Shown here: piece by piece, positions 9,001-17,134 of the stretch
Layout: each line of letters begins with the position of its first letter
How positions within the stretch are numbered: the first letter of the stretch is position 1
Origin: Kineosporia aurantiaca JCM 3230
Lineage (GTDB): Bacteria > Actinomycetota > Actinomycetes > Actinomycetales > Kineosporiaceae
Assembly: GCA_000719025.1 (NCBI GenBank)
Contig: JODP01000002.1
Location: 124,001 to 188,000 of the forward strand
Direction: 5' to 3'
Length of the DNA stretch: 64,000 bases
Position numbers and translations under genes: made by a program
Notes under the pieces: generated by a model
Told to the model about the DNA's origin: nothing
The model's input: only the letters and a program-made list of their open reading frames with translations
The model's database searches: none

Positions 9001-11556
9001 GAGCACACCAGTGCCAAGCGGCAGACCCAGGTGGTCACCACCGCCGTGGACATCACCGCGCTGCCGGACGCGCTGGCCGGGGTGATCGAGCTGGCCGCCG
9101 GCTTCGAGGCCCGCGGGCTGGTCGCCGACCTGTACGTGGACTGGGAGGACCTGCCGGCTGACGGCGACGCGATCGCCGCTCACCTGGGCCACCTGCTCAA
9201 CGCCCAGTCGGTGCCCGCCGCGGTGCGCCGGATCACGGTGACCATCGCCGGATCGGCCGGCGCGGTCATGCACCACCACTTCACCTTCCGCCCGAAGAAC
9301 GGCGGCGGTCTGGAGGAGGACCGGCTGATCCGCGGTCTGCACCCGCAGATCGCGCACCGGCTGAACCTGGAGCGGCTGCGCGAGTTCCACCTCACCCGCC
9401 TGCCGTCCGCGGACGAGGAGATCTACCTGTTCCGGGCGGTCGCCCGGAGCAACCCGGCCGACGAGCGGCTGTTCGTGATGGGCCAGGTCCGCGACCTGAC
9501 CCCGCAGCGCGAGCCGGACGGCACGCTGATCGCCCTGCCCAGCGTGGAGACCGCGATCATCAACGGGGTGGACGCGATCCGCGCCGTGCAGGCGCAGTCC
9601 CCGCAGAACCGGCGGCTGGCCACCAACCGGATCATGATCTACGTCTGGCCGGTCTCCGACCTGACCGACGCCGAACTCGGCATGCTGGTCAACCGGGTGC
9701 TCCCGGCCGTGGTCGGGGCCGGGCTGGAAGAGGTCCAGTTCGTCGCCCGCCGCCGCAACGCCGCCGGTGAACTGGTCGACTTCGAGGTCCGGATCCTTCC
9801 GGCCCCGGGCGGGCGCGGAGCCCGCCTCGAGGTCGGCGGCCCGACCACCGAACCGGTCCAGCCGCTGGACGACTACCGGCAGAAGGTGCTGCGGGCCGCG
9901 GCCCGGGGCAACGTCTACCCCTACGAACTCACCGGCATGCTCGGCGCTTTCACCGAGTACGACCTCACCGCCGAAGGCACCCTGGAGCCGGTCGACCGCG
10001 CTCCCGGGAACAACTCGGCCGCGATCGTCGCGGGTGTCGTCACCACCCCGACCGACCGTCACCCCGAAGGCGTCACCCGCGTGGTGCTGCTCGGCGACCC
10101 GACCAAGGCCCTCGGCTCGTTGTCGGAGCCGGAGTGCTCGCGGGTGATCGCCGCGCTCGACCTGGCCGAGCAGATGCGGGTTCCGCTGGAGTGGTACTCA
10201 CTGTCCGCCGGCGCCAAGATCTCGATGAGTTCGGGCAGCGAGAACCTGGACTGGGTGGCCGCCGCGCTCAAGCGGATCGTGCTGTTCACCCAGGCCGGCG
10301 GCGAGATCAACATCGTGGTGGCCGGGATCAACGTGGGCGCCCAGCCGTACTGGAACGCCGAGTCGACGATGCTGATGCACACCAAGGGCATCCTGGTGAT
10401 GACCCCGGACTCGGCCATGGTGCTGACCGGTAAGCAGGCCCTGGACTTCTCCGGCGGGGTCTCGGCCGAGGACAACTTCGGCATCGGCGGGTACGACCGG
10501 GTGATGGGCCCCAACGGCCAGGCCCAGTACTGGGCCCCGGACCTGGCCGGCGCCCGGGACATCCTGATGGCGCACTACCACCACGCCTACATCGCGCCCG
10601 GCGAGCGCCACCCGCGCCCGGTGCCCACCACCGACCCGGCCGACCGCGACATCCGTTCCTACCCGCACCCTCTGGGCGAGGAGTTCACCACCGTCGGGGA
10701 GATCTTCTCCGCCGAGCACAACCCGGACCGCAAGAAGCCGTTCGACATCCGCACGGTGATGCGCGCCCTCTCCGACCAGGACCACCCGGTGCTGGAGCGC
10801 TGGGCCGGGATGGCCGAGGCGGACACCTCGGTGGTGCAGGACGTGCACATCGGCGGGCGCCCGGTCTGCCTGGTCGGCATCGAGTCCCGCACGGTGGCCC
10901 GCCGCGGCTTCCCGCCCACCGACGGCCCGGACACCTACACCGCGGGCACGCTGTTCCCGCAGTCGTCGAAGAAGACCGCCCGGGCGATCAACGCCGCCTC
11001 GGGCAACCGGCCGCTGGTGGTGCTGGCCAACCTGTCCGGGTTCGACGGCTCCCCCGAGTCGATGCGCCGCCTGCAGCTCGAGTACGGCGCCGAGATCGGC
11101 CGGGCCATCGTCAATTTCGAGGGCCCGATCATCTTCACGGTGATCTCCCGCTACCACGGCGGGGCGTTCGTGGTGTTCTCCAAGGCGCTCAACCCGAACA
11201 TGACCGTGCTGGCCCTGGAGGGCTCGTTCGCCTCGGTGCTGGGCGGCGCCCCCGCGGCCGCGGTGGTGTTCGCCGGCGAGGTGAACAAGCGGACCACGAA
11301 CGACCCGCGGGTCAGCGAACTGCAGGCCCAGGTGCTGGCCGCGACCGGGGCCGACCGGGCCGCGCTGAACTCCAGACTGGCCGAGGTGCACTCCTCGGTG
11401 CGGGCGGAGAAGCTCGGCGAGGTGGCGGCCGAGTTCGACAAGGTCCACAGCATCCGCCGGGCGGTCGAGGTCGGCTCGGTCGACGCGATCGTCAGCGCGG
11501 CGGACCTGCGCCCGCGGGTGATCCAGGCGATCGAGGCGGGTCTGGCCAAGGGCTAA
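6070..11556 (+). CDS. Single-chain biotin-dependent acyl-CoA carboxylase (BC-BCCP-CT fusion)
   Basis: This 1828-residue polypeptide holds all parts of an acyl-CoA carboxylase. Residues 1-450 are biotin carboxylase, with the ATP-grasp glycine loop KATAGGGGRG at 163-172 and EVNTRLQVEHP from 294. A biotin carboxyl carrier domain follows, with ESMKMET and biotinylated Lys621. A central region of several hundred residues comes next, and the carboxyltransferase half runs from about 1270 to the end, with an SSGSENL segment and YHGGAFVVFSKALNPNM. The layout is like eukaryotic acetyl-CoA carboxylase and the bacterial long-chain single-chain carboxylases described in mycobacteria. It should make malonyl-CoA or a substituted malonyl-CoA; acyl length cannot be told. 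GTG 6070 follows AGGAGG by 8 bases. Confidence 0.92.
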   Translation: MFSRVAIVNRGEAAMRLIHAVRDLSAETGARIETVALYTDSDRNSTFVREADIAYPLGPASARPYLDLAVLEKALTECGADAAWVGWGFVAEDPAFAELCDKIGVTFVGPSADAMRRLGDKIGAKLIAEEVGVPVAPWSRGPLESLDQALAKADELGYPLMLKATAGGGGRGIRKLTGREDLVEAYQRTSDEALRAFGSGVLFLESLVTGARHVEVQVIADGQGTAWALGVRDCSVQRRNQKIIEESASPVLSPEQTAELKASAERLAVKVGYRGACTVEFLYQPVEKLFAFLEVNTRLQVEHPITEITTGTDLVRLQLQVAEGERLEGNPPAEVGHAVEARLNAEDPDRDFAPSPGRITRLVLPAGPGIRVDTGVSEGDTIPADFDSMIAKIIAHGRDREQALARLRRALAETVVIIEGGATNKSFVLDLLDQPEVIDASADTGWIDRVRAEGRLVTQKHSAVALAAAAIEAYQDEEEVSRQRLLATAHGGRPQVQHDTGRPLDLKLRGVSYRVSVARTGANRFRVGVSAGGDVHPADVTVEQFDEHTSRITVNGERFRLITATHGPIHLVEVDGVAHRVSLDEGGVVRSPAPALVVATPVAVGDEVASGAPILVLESMKMETVLRAPFRARVRECPVSVGSQVETGAPLMRLEPLEDAEAGEAAAAGAKEAEIDLPAVPEGLTAAVRADRALQDLRSLLLGFDVTAADGSAVLADYLAARAELGGALLPGEVDLLTVFADLSELSRNRPQTGPEAEPSSPVHSPREYLHTYLQSLDVERAGVSPVFQARLTQVLSYYGVTDLDRTPELEAAVFRIFLAQQRISSSGQIVSGLLREWLAGSAPHNGLGARAGIALRHLVEATQVRFPGVSDLARGVVFRWFTQPVLRRNRATVYAAVSEDLRYLDRLPDAPDRPERIQAMVAGPEPLVRLIGQRIGRPDVDHTALLEVLTRRYYGNRGLVGTIGTRDAAGCRFVTAEHTSAKRQTQVVTTAVDITALPDALAGVIELAAGFEARGLVADLYVDWEDLPADGDAIAAHLGHLLNAQSVPAAVRRITVTIAGSAGAVMHHHFTFRPKNGGGLEEDRLIRGLHPQIAHRLNLERLREFHLTRLPSADEEIYLFRAVARSNPADERLFVMGQVRDLTPQREPDGTLIALPSVETAIINGVDAIRAVQAQSPQNRRLATNRIMIYVWPVSDLTDAELGMLVNRVLPAVVGAGLEEVQFVARRRNAAGELVDFEVRILPAPGGRGARLEVGGPTTEPVQPLDDYRQKVLRAAARGNVYPYELTGMLGAFTEYDLTAEGTLEPVDRAPGNNSAAIVAGVVTTPTDRHPEGVTRVVLLGDPTKALGSLSEPECSRVIAALDLAEQMRVPLEWYSLSAGAKISMSSGSENLDWVAAALKRIVLFTQAGGEINIVVAGINVGAQPYWNAESTMLMHTKGILVMTPDSAMVLTGKQALDFSGGVSAEDNFGIGGYDRVMGPNGQAQYWAPDLAGARDILMAHYHHAYIAPGERHPRPVPTTDPADRDIRSYPHPLGEEFTTVGEIFSAEHNPDRKKPFDIRTVMRALSDQDHPVLERWAGMAEADTSVVQDVHIGGRPVCLVGIESRTVARRGFPPTDGPDTYTAGTLFPQSSKKTARAINAASGNRPLVVLANLSGFDGSPESMRRLQLEYGAEIGRAIVNFEGPIIFTVISRYHGGAFVVFSKALNPNMTVLALEGSFASVLGGAPAAAVVFAGEVNKRTTNDPRVSELQAQVLAATGADRAALNSRLAEVHSSVRAEKLGEVAAEFDKVHSIRRAVEVGSVDAIVSAADLRPRVIQAIEAGLAKG

Positions 11557-11565
11557 TCTGTTGCG

Positions 11566-12360
11566 GTGAACCGTTTCGGGGACTTCCTGCGAGCCCAGCG
11601 CGAGCAGGTCACCCCGCAACAGGCCGGGCTACCCGTCGGCGGTAAACGACGGGTAGCCGGCCTGCGCCGTGAAGAGGTGGCCGTTCTGGCCGGGGTCAGT
11701 GCCGACTACTACACCCGGCTGGAACAGGGCCGCGAAAGGGCGCCTTCGGCCCAGGTCGTGGAGGCGTTGTGCCAGGCCCTTCGCCTGGCCCCGGACACGC
11801 GTCAGCACGCCTTCCGGCTGGCCCGCCTCTTCCCCAGCGCTCCGCCGGTGGCTGAGGAAGTGGCCCCCGAACTGCTCCAATTGATGGACGCGGTACCCCA
11901 CGCCGCCGCTTACGTCACCAATCCGGCATTCCGGGTCCTGCTCGCCAACCCGACCGCGATCGCCCTGATCGCCCCGGTCAACCTGCGTCCCAACATGCTC
12001 AGCACGATCTTCCTCGAGCCCACGGCCGAGGTGTACTACGTGAACTGGGACGAGGTCAGCCGGGCCGCGGTCAGCGCACTGCGCCACTCGACCGGGTTCG
12101 TCCCCACCCACCCCGAGGTCCTCGACCTGGTCGCCGAACTCACCGCGTCCAGCCCGGCCTTCCTCGACCTCTGGAACGACCACACGGTCACCGGACTGGC
12201 CCTGACCCGCAAGACGATCCACCATCCCGCGGTCGGCGTGCTCCACCTGAACTACCAGACCTTCGACGTCCGCAGCGCCCCCGGCCAGCAGCTCACGGTC
12301 GCCACCGCGGAACCCGGCTCCCCCAGCGCCACCGCCCTGGCCCGCCTGCTCAGCCCGTGA
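11566..12360 (+). CDS. XRE family regulator with MmyB-like ligand domain
   Basis: This is a 264-residue regulator. The N-terminal helix-turn-helix lies at about 25-75 (GLRREEVAVLAGVSADYY, then RLEQGRERAPS). The rest matches the MmyB-like PAS-type ligand-binding domain, in which related proteins are thought to bind fatty acids. It begins 9 bases after the carboxylase stop, so it is probably on the same transcript; a fatty-acid-sensing regulator next to an acyl-CoA carboxylase is biologically sensible but inferred. GTG 11566 has no clear ribosome site. The final 11 bp overlap the convergent SnoaL-like gene. Confidence 0.88.
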   Translation: MNRFGDFLRAQREQVTPQQAGLPVGGKRRVAGLRREEVAVLAGVSADYYTRLEQGRERAPSAQVVEALCQALRLAPDTRQHAFRLARLFPSAPPVAEEVAPELLQLMDAVPHAAAYVTNPAFRVLLANPTAIALIAPVNLRPNMLSTIFLEPTAEVYYVNWDEVSRAAVSALRHSTGFVPTHPEVLDLVAELTASSPAFLDLWNDHTVTGLALTRKTIHHPAVGVLHLNYQTFDVRSAPGQQLTVATAEPGSPSATALARLLSP

Positions 12361-12727
12361 TCTCCTGATTCACCATGTGAAAGCGGCGGCACCGGCCGTC
12401 CGGGGCGAACTCCAGCGTCCAGACATTGCTGAAATTGCCGAGCCCGACCCCTTCGACGACCACCTGCTCCTGGCCGGGCGAGACCACCTGCCAGTCGAAC
12501 GTCCATCCGCCCTGTTGCCAGTTCCACCGGCTGCGCCAGCCCTTGACGATCGCGGCCCGCCCGATCCAGTGGGTCTCGTAAGGGGTTTCGTGATACTCGG
12601 CGTCCTGCGTGAAAAGCGCCCGGATGTCGTCCGGCTCGTTGCTGCGCCAGGCTCTGAGGTACTGCTCGACCCAGTCCTCCACGGTCGGGAATGCGGGGCT
12701 CCCGCCCGCCCGGGACACCGGCATCAC
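12350..12727 (-). CDS. SnoaL-like / NTF2-fold protein
   Basis: The 125-residue product has the NTF2-like pattern: WVEQYLRAWRSNEPDDIRALF, then YHETPY, RAAIVKGW and a C-terminal strand ending FHMVNQEITG. Such proteins are small polyketide-cyclase-like or isomerase-like folds, often without known activity. The GTG start overlaps the upstream SDR stop by 4 bases (an ATG one codon later would overlap by 1), so the two genes are coupled. Its 3' end overlaps the convergent XRE gene. Confidence 0.8.
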   Translation of the reverse strand: MMPVSRAGGSPAFPTVEDWVEQYLRAWRSNEPDDIRALFTQDAEYHETPYETHWIGRAAIVKGWRSRWNWQQGGWTFDWQVVSPGQEQVVVEGVGLGNFSNVWTLEFAPDGRCRRFHMVNQEITG

Positions 12728-13443
12728 CCCTGCACCGTGGATCGCACGACCACTTCGCCGACATCCACCCCGTCCGGCTGGGCAATCGCGAACACGATCG
12801 CCTCGGCCACGGCCGACGCCGGCAGCCCGAGTTCGTCGGAAGCCGCCCGGGTCGCCGCGCGGACCTCGGAATCACCGCCCTGCAGGGTGAGTTCGGTCTT
12901 GACGAAACCGGGCGCGACCACCGTGACCCGAACCTCCCGGCTCTCCTGGCGCAGCCCTTCGGACAGCGCCCGCACCGCGAACTTGTTCGCGCAGTACACA
13001 GCCGCAGTGGGGTCGACGCGGTAGGCCGACACGGAGGCCACGTTGATGATGTGGCCCGCACCCTGCTCACGCATCACCGGCAGCACTGCGGCGACACCGT
13101 GCAGGGTGCCCCGCAGGTTGACGTCGATCATCTGGTTCCAGTCCTCCACCCGCAGGTCCTGCACCAGCGAGAGGGGCATCACCCCAGCGTTATTCACCAG
13201 GACGTCGATCCGGCCGTACTTCTCCTGCGCGATCGCGGCGAACGCGCGCATGCTCTCCAGGCTGGTGACGTCCAGCTCCTGGTGGTCGGCCCGGCCCCCT
13301 TCGGCCTCGATCTCCTTGACCAGCCCGGCCAGTCGCTCGGTCCGCCGGGCGCCGAGCAGAATCCGGTGCCCCTGCGCAGCCAGGAGCTGCGCGGTCGCCG
13401 CGCCGATCCCACTGCTGGCACCCGTGATCAGAATGTTTTTCAC
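12724..13443 (-). CDS. Short-chain dehydrogenase/reductase (SDR)
   Basis: This 239-residue classical SDR starts with KNILITGASSGIGAA; later come VNNAGVM, the INVASVSA serine and YCANK, the catalytic pair. ARRTERL after the second strand suggests NADPH preference. It belongs to the clavulanate/serine dehydrogenase-like group. The GTG at 13443 places the cofactor loop at the normal distance from the N-terminus; an upstream GTG would add ten residues. It is coupled to the SnoaL-like gene, and together they may modify one small molecule. Confidence 0.86.
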   Translation of the reverse strand: MKNILITGASSGIGAATAQLLAAQGHRILLGARRTERLAGLVKEIEAEGGRADHQELDVTSLESMRAFAAIAQEKYGRIDVLVNNAGVMPLSLVQDLRVEDWNQMIDVNLRGTLHGVAAVLPVMREQGAGHIINVASVSAYRVDPTAAVYCANKFAVRALSEGLRQESREVRVTVVAPGFVKTELTLQGGDSEVRAATRAASDELGLPASAVAEAIVFAIAQPDGVDVGEVVVRSTVQG

Positions 13444-13506
13444 GGATCCGAGCCTGGGCCGGGCGGCGACCACCCGGAAGGCCGCGCCTTCCTGGGTGCG
13501 CCACTC

Positions 13507-14523
13507 CTAGGATCCCAGGGTGGTCACCGCGTCGTCGAACTCCTTCAGATAGGCCAGCTTGCGGTCTTCAGGTAGCAGCGAGTTCTCGAACCCGGCCCGC
13601 GCGGCCCGGAGCAATGCCTCCCGGCCGATCAGGTCCCGGGCGATCCGGTACTCGGCTGAGAGGTCGGTGTTGAACATCGGCGGGTCGTCGGTGTTCACCG
13701 TGACGTTCACCCCGGCCGCGGTCATCAACGGCAACGGGTGCGCGGCCAGGCTCGGCGCGGCCTTGGTGCACAGGTTGGAGGTGACGCTCACGTCGATCGG
13801 GACCTGCTCCCGCACCACGTACTCGACCAGGGAAGCGTCCTGCATCAGGCTGGTCCCGTGGCCGATCCGCTCGGCGTGCAGGTACTCCAGCGCGTCCCAG
13901 ATCGTCCGCGGGCCGGTGGTCTCCCCGGCGTGCGGAATGCTGTGATAGCCCTCGGCCACGGCCGCCTCGAAGTACGGCGCGAACTGCGGCCGGGGCATCC
14001 CGATCTCCGGCCCGCCCAGCCCGAACGCCACGAACCCGGGCGGTCGGTGGTCGAGCAGTTCCTGTAGCGTCTGTTCGGCTCCGGCCACCCCGCGCTCGCC
14101 CGGAATGTCGGCCATCCAGACCATTTCCACCCCGAAGTCGGTCAGTGCCCGCTGCCGCCCCTCCTCCAGCCCGGAGAAGATCTCGTCGGCCGGGATACCA
14201 CGGTCGGTGTGCAGCGGCGGGGTGAAGAAGACCTCCGCGTAACGGACGTTGTGCCGAGCCAGCTCGGCGCCCTTGCCGTACGCCAGCGCGGAGAAGTCGG
14301 CCCCCTCCCGCAGCACCTTCACGATGGTCAGGTAGACCTCGATGAAATGCGCGAAGTCACGGAAATCGAAGAACCGCCGCACGTCCTCGATCGTCCTCGG
14401 CACGTCCTCAATACCGTGCCGCACGCCCAGTTCCAGCAGCGTCTCGGGCGGCATCGAGCCCTCAAGATGGACATGCAGCTCGGCTTTGGGCAGGCGGGCG
14501 AGACCCTCATCCGTCAGATTCAC
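13507..14523 (-). CDS. add: Adenosine deaminase family protein
   Basis: This 338-residue amidohydrolase has the complete zinc and catalytic set of the adenosine/AMP deaminase family: LHVHLEG with His17 and His19, HAGE with His198 and Glu201, His222 in RIGHGT, and NTDDP with Asp279 and Asp280. It should hydrolyse adenosine or a close analogue such as aminodeoxyfutalosine to the inosine-type product. The next gene upstream (an SDR) ends 9 bases before its start, so they form an operon. The general reaction is firm; the choice between adenosine and another 6-aminopurine is not. Confidence 0.88.
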   Translation of the reverse strand: MNLTDEGLARLPKAELHVHLEGSMPPETLLELGVRHGIEDVPRTIEDVRRFFDFRDFAHFIEVYLTIVKVLREGADFSALAYGKGAELARHNVRYAEVFFTPPLHTDRGIPADEIFSGLEEGRQRALTDFGVEMVWMADIPGERGVAGAEQTLQELLDHRPPGFVAFGLGGPEIGMPRPQFAPYFEAAVAEGYHSIPHAGETTGPRTIWDALEYLHAERIGHGTSLMQDASLVEYVVREQVPIDVSVTSNLCTKAAPSLAAHPLPLMTAAGVNVTVNTDDPPMFNTDLSAEYRIARDLIGREALLRAARAGFENSLLPEDRKLAYLKEFDDAVTTLGS

Positions 14524-14532
14524 GCCTGCACC

Positions 14533-15363
14533 CTAGGGCCGGCGCCCGGTGCGCTGCACACTCAGGTCCCACAGACGCTGTCGCACCTGCGGGTCGTAGG
14601 CGCTCTCGCCGGCCCGGGCGCGGCGGGTGCGGTCGAAGAACTCCCCCGTCACGCCCTCCAGCTCCGGCGCCACGACCAGCCGCAAGGTCGCCTCCAGGCC
14701 GGTCTCCAGGGTGTCGATGCTGCTGCCCCGGTTCAGCATCACCATCTTGGTCGGCATGTACGTGGCCGGATGCAGGCTGTTCACCGTGACCCGCTGCGGA
14801 TCCAGCCTCTCGGCCAGGGTGAACCCGCTGGTGATCATCGCCAGCTTCGACTGCCCGTACGCCCGCAGCCCCGAGTAGCCGTTCTCGATGTCCGGATCGC
14901 CGAAGTCGATCGGCGCCTGCCCGAGCGAGGCCACGTTGACGATCCGGGCCGGTGCCCCCGCCTCGAGCAGCGGGAGCAGGCGCTCGGTGAGGGCGAAGGA
15001 GGCGAGATAGTTGACCGCGAAGCGCAGTTCGTACCCATCCGCGCTGACCCGCCGCTGGGTGCCCTCCGGCTCGCCGCTCCCGATGCCCGCGTTGTTGACC
15101 AATACCGAGACCGTGTCGGTCAGCCCGGCGATCTCGTCCGCCAGCCGGTGCACCTGGGCCAGTTCGGAGAAATCGGCCAACAAAGTGTGGACGCTCGCGG
15201 GCGCCCCGGCCAGGGACGCGGACACCTCGTCCAGACGGGCGGGATCACGACCATGAAGGACGAGTGGGGTGTCGGGCTGGTCGGCCAGCACTCCGGCCAG
15301 GGCGCGGCCCAGGCCGTCGGTGGCTCCGGTGATCACGATAATCCGGTTCGGCATGGCCGCCAT
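14533..15363 (-). CDS. SDR family oxidoreductase (retinol dehydrogenase-like)
   Basis: The product has 276 residues. It starts with a RIIVITGATDGLG cofactor motif, then VLVNNAGIG, VNVASLG and the catalytic segment YGQSK. The long C-terminal part after the active site (PEGVTGEFF-like segment) is typical of the retinol dehydrogenase/WWOX-like SDR group. Two ATGs (15363 and 15354) are possible and neither has a strong ribosome site. It is the upstream gene of the adenosine deaminase transcript and is divergent from the unknown gene at 15475. Confidence 0.82.
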   Translation of the reverse strand: MAAMPNRIIVITGATDGLGRALAGVLADQPDTPLVLHGRDPARLDEVSASLAGAPASVHTLLADFSELAQVHRLADEIAGLTDTVSVLVNNAGIGSGEPEGTQRRVSADGYELRFAVNYLASFALTERLLPLLEAGAPARIVNVASLGQAPIDFGDPDIENGYSGLRAYGQSKLAMITSGFTLAERLDPQRVTVNSLHPATYMPTKMVMLNRGSSIDTLETGLEATLRLVVAPELEGVTGEFFDRTRRARAGESAYDPQVRQRLWDLSVQRTGRRP

Positions 15364-15418
15364 CCTGGCACCCGTCACCAACCGCGCCAGCGATCTAACC
15401 CTGAGTGACAGAGCGTGG

Positions 15419-15474
15419 GGCAAACGCCCGTCCTTCATTGACGCTCTGTTCTTCGAGGCGCAGGGTCGAAGGCG
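15419..15474 (+). promoter_or_regulatory. Upstream region conserved with the paralog at 30673
   Basis: GGCAAACGC (15419) lies 56 bases and TTGAC (15438) 37 bases before the ATG. The paralog has the same words at 57 and 38 bases. The last bases before the ATG are also alike (GCAGGGTCG here, GCAAGGTCG there). Similar upstream sequence kept with the coding region suggests a shared promoter, with TTGAC as a possible -35 box. Confidence 0.5.
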
Positions 15475-16341
15475 ATGTACACCTTCTCCTCGCCCTCCGT
15501 GCTCGCGTCCGATGCGGCCGCGCACCCCGAACGCGCCCGGGTGCTGCGCGCGCTGAGCGATGCGTTCCGGATCAGTCAGGAGGGCGCGTACTGCCTGGCC
15601 CGGGCCTGGCACGACCGCGACGAGAGCGCCTCCGGCCTGGCCTGGGGCATGGTCGCCCTGCTCGACCTGAACACCCCCACCATGCCCCAGACCCTGCGCG
15701 CGGCCGGCGTGGCCCTGCAGAACGGGGCCGACCTGGACGCGGCCGCCCTGGCCCTCGGCCGGTTCGGCAACACCTCGCAGGTCGCCGCCCTGGTCGCGGC
15801 CGAGGCTGCGGTCTGGCCGGACGCCGCGATCGTCCCCATCCCGGTCGCCGGCCGGGTCCCCGCCTCGGCCGCGGTCGCCGCCGCCTCGGTCGCCGCCTAC
15901 TGGGCGAGCCCCGAACTCGGCACCGAGCACGTCCAGGCCCTGCGGGCCCCCTTCGAGCACGCCGGCGAGACCGATCTGTTCGAGTCCGGCCGCCGGATCT
16001 ACGGCCCCCGCAGCACCGCCGTGACCGAGCTGATCGACCGGATCCGCACCCAGGACATCACCCCGCAGCAGCTGTCCAGCGTCACCTGGCCCTCCGGCAT
16101 CTGGTCCCGCGCCATGCACGAAGCCGCCTGGGCCTGCCTACGCGAAGGCCGCCTGCGCGCCCAGATGCGCGCCGTCCTGGACGTAACCCTGGAACTTCTC
16201 CTCGCCCACCCCACTCTGACCCCGGTGGACGCCCGCGCGTGCCTCCCGGCCCTGCACGCGATGACCGTGCGGCGCCTGACCGAGGATGTGGCCGACAAGA
16301 AGGCGCTCGGCGAGCTGGCTTTGGCCGAGTTCGGGCTCTGA
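15475..16341 (+). CDS. Unrecognised protein, paralog of the 30673-31545 product
   Basis: I do not recognise this 288-residue soluble protein. It has no signal peptide and looks mostly helical, with an Ala-rich central segment (VPASAAVAAASVAAYW). The C-terminal third is the most conserved part relative to the paralog: WPSGIWSRAMHEAAWACL, then RLRAQMRAVLDVTLE, and the shared ending GELALAEFGL. Trp, His and Glu in the WSRAMHEAAW segment are kept. Both copies begin MYT-SSP and share upstream sequence, and both are followed by a convergent GNAT acetyltransferase gene. A function cannot be assigned. Confidence 0.8.
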   Translation: MYTFSSPSVLASDAAAHPERARVLRALSDAFRISQEGAYCLARAWHDRDESASGLAWGMVALLDLNTPTMPQTLRAAGVALQNGADLDAAALALGRFGNTSQVAALVAAEAAVWPDAAIVPIPVAGRVPASAAVAAASVAAYWASPELGTEHVQALRAPFEHAGETDLFESGRRIYGPRSTAVTELIDRIRTQDITPQQLSSVTWPSGIWSRAMHEAAWACLREGRLRAQMRAVLDVTLELLLAHPTLTPVDARACLPALHAMTVRRLTEDVADKKALGELALAEFGL

Positions 16342-16368
16342 CCCCTGGGGTTGACCCGCCTTAACCAG

Positions 16369-16944
16369 TCATCGGTCTTCGGCAAGGCGGGCATGCAGAT
16401 GCATGTCGTGCCAACCATCCTCGTGCAGCGCCTGACCGCGACGGGTGCCCTCGAACCGGAACCCGGCCTTCTCAGCGACCCGGCACGAGGCGAGATTGCC
16501 GGTGGAGTGGTCCAACTGCACCCGGTGCAGGCCGACGGCGGTGAACATCCAGGTGCAGACCGCGTCGCTGACCCGGGCCGCAACAGCACCACCGCGCGCC
16601 GCCGGCACGACCCAGTAACTGATCTCGCCCGTGCCCTCGACGAGGTTCAGGTTCCCTAGTCCGATCCGCCCGACGAGCTTCTGGTCACGGGTGACCGCCC
16701 AACCAGCACCCGTTTCGGCCGGCCACCGCCCGCGCCAGGTACCGATCAACTCACGCGCTTCGGCCTCGTCCGTGAGGGTGCGCGCATGCCAGCGCCGGAT
16801 ATCCGGGTCCTGATAAGCGGCCAGCACGGCCGGGGCATCCTCGTCCTGCCAGGGCCGCACCACCAGCTCCTCGACCACCAGGGTGGGCTGGACCAACTGC
16901 CTCAGAAGGCCTGCGGGAACGGCCGGTCTCACCAGCGATGGCAT
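16369..16944 (-). CDS. GNAT acetyltransferase (RimJ/RimL-like)
   Basis: The product has 191 residues from the ATG at 16944. The fold begins with LVVRPWQDEDAPAVLAAYQDPDI, typical of RimJ/RimL-type N-acetyltransferases. The acetyl-CoA loop is ARGGAVAARVSDAV, a weak form of the usual R/Q-x-x-G-x-G/A, and NLASCRVAEKAGFRFEGTRR is the family's C-terminal signature. It could acetylate a protein N-terminus, an amine or an antibiotic. It converges on the unknown gene with a 27-bp gap. Confidence 0.85.
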   Translation of the reverse strand: MPSLVRPAVPAGLLRQLVQPTLVVEELVVRPWQDEDAPAVLAAYQDPDIRRWHARTLTDEAEARELIGTWRGRWPAETGAGWAVTRDQKLVGRIGLGNLNLVEGTGEISYWVVPAARGGAVAARVSDAVCTWMFTAVGLHRVQLDHSTGNLASCRVAEKAGFRFEGTRRGQALHEDGWHDMHLHARLAEDR

Positions 16945-16999
16945 GAGCCCATTCTGCTGCACAGCGGCCCGGTCAGCCTCAGTCAGCCCGCAGGGCCCG

Positions 17000-17134
17000 T
17001 TCACCGCCTGGATCGCGGGCGGGTCGAGGCCGGCGACCGGCCTACGGCGTCATCTGGTCAACGACCGGGAAGTGGCCGAGAAGCACATCACCTTTGTCGG
17101 GTACTGGCGGGAGGGCCGCTCCTCGCCGGGCTGA
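17000..17134 (+). pseudogene. Remnant of a siderophore-interacting protein (C-terminal fragment)
   Basis: About 44 codons in one frame read FTAWIAGG, then LRRHLVNDREV and HITFVGYWREGRS before a stop. This matches the end of FAD-binding siderophore-interacting (ViuB/SIP-type) proteins, where AGE, RRHLV and GYWR-G are conserved. No upstream part of such a gene is present and there is no start, so this is a decayed 3' end. The VanZ-like gene on the other strand runs 47 bp into it. The match is from memory of the family and the piece is short. Confidence 0.5.

Noticed and set aside
6300..9002. A 900-codon plus-strand frame inside the carboxylase
   Set aside because: It is the out-of-frame reading of high-GC codons. 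The product is Arg/Gly/Pro-rich and matches no family, while the other frame has all carboxylase motifs.
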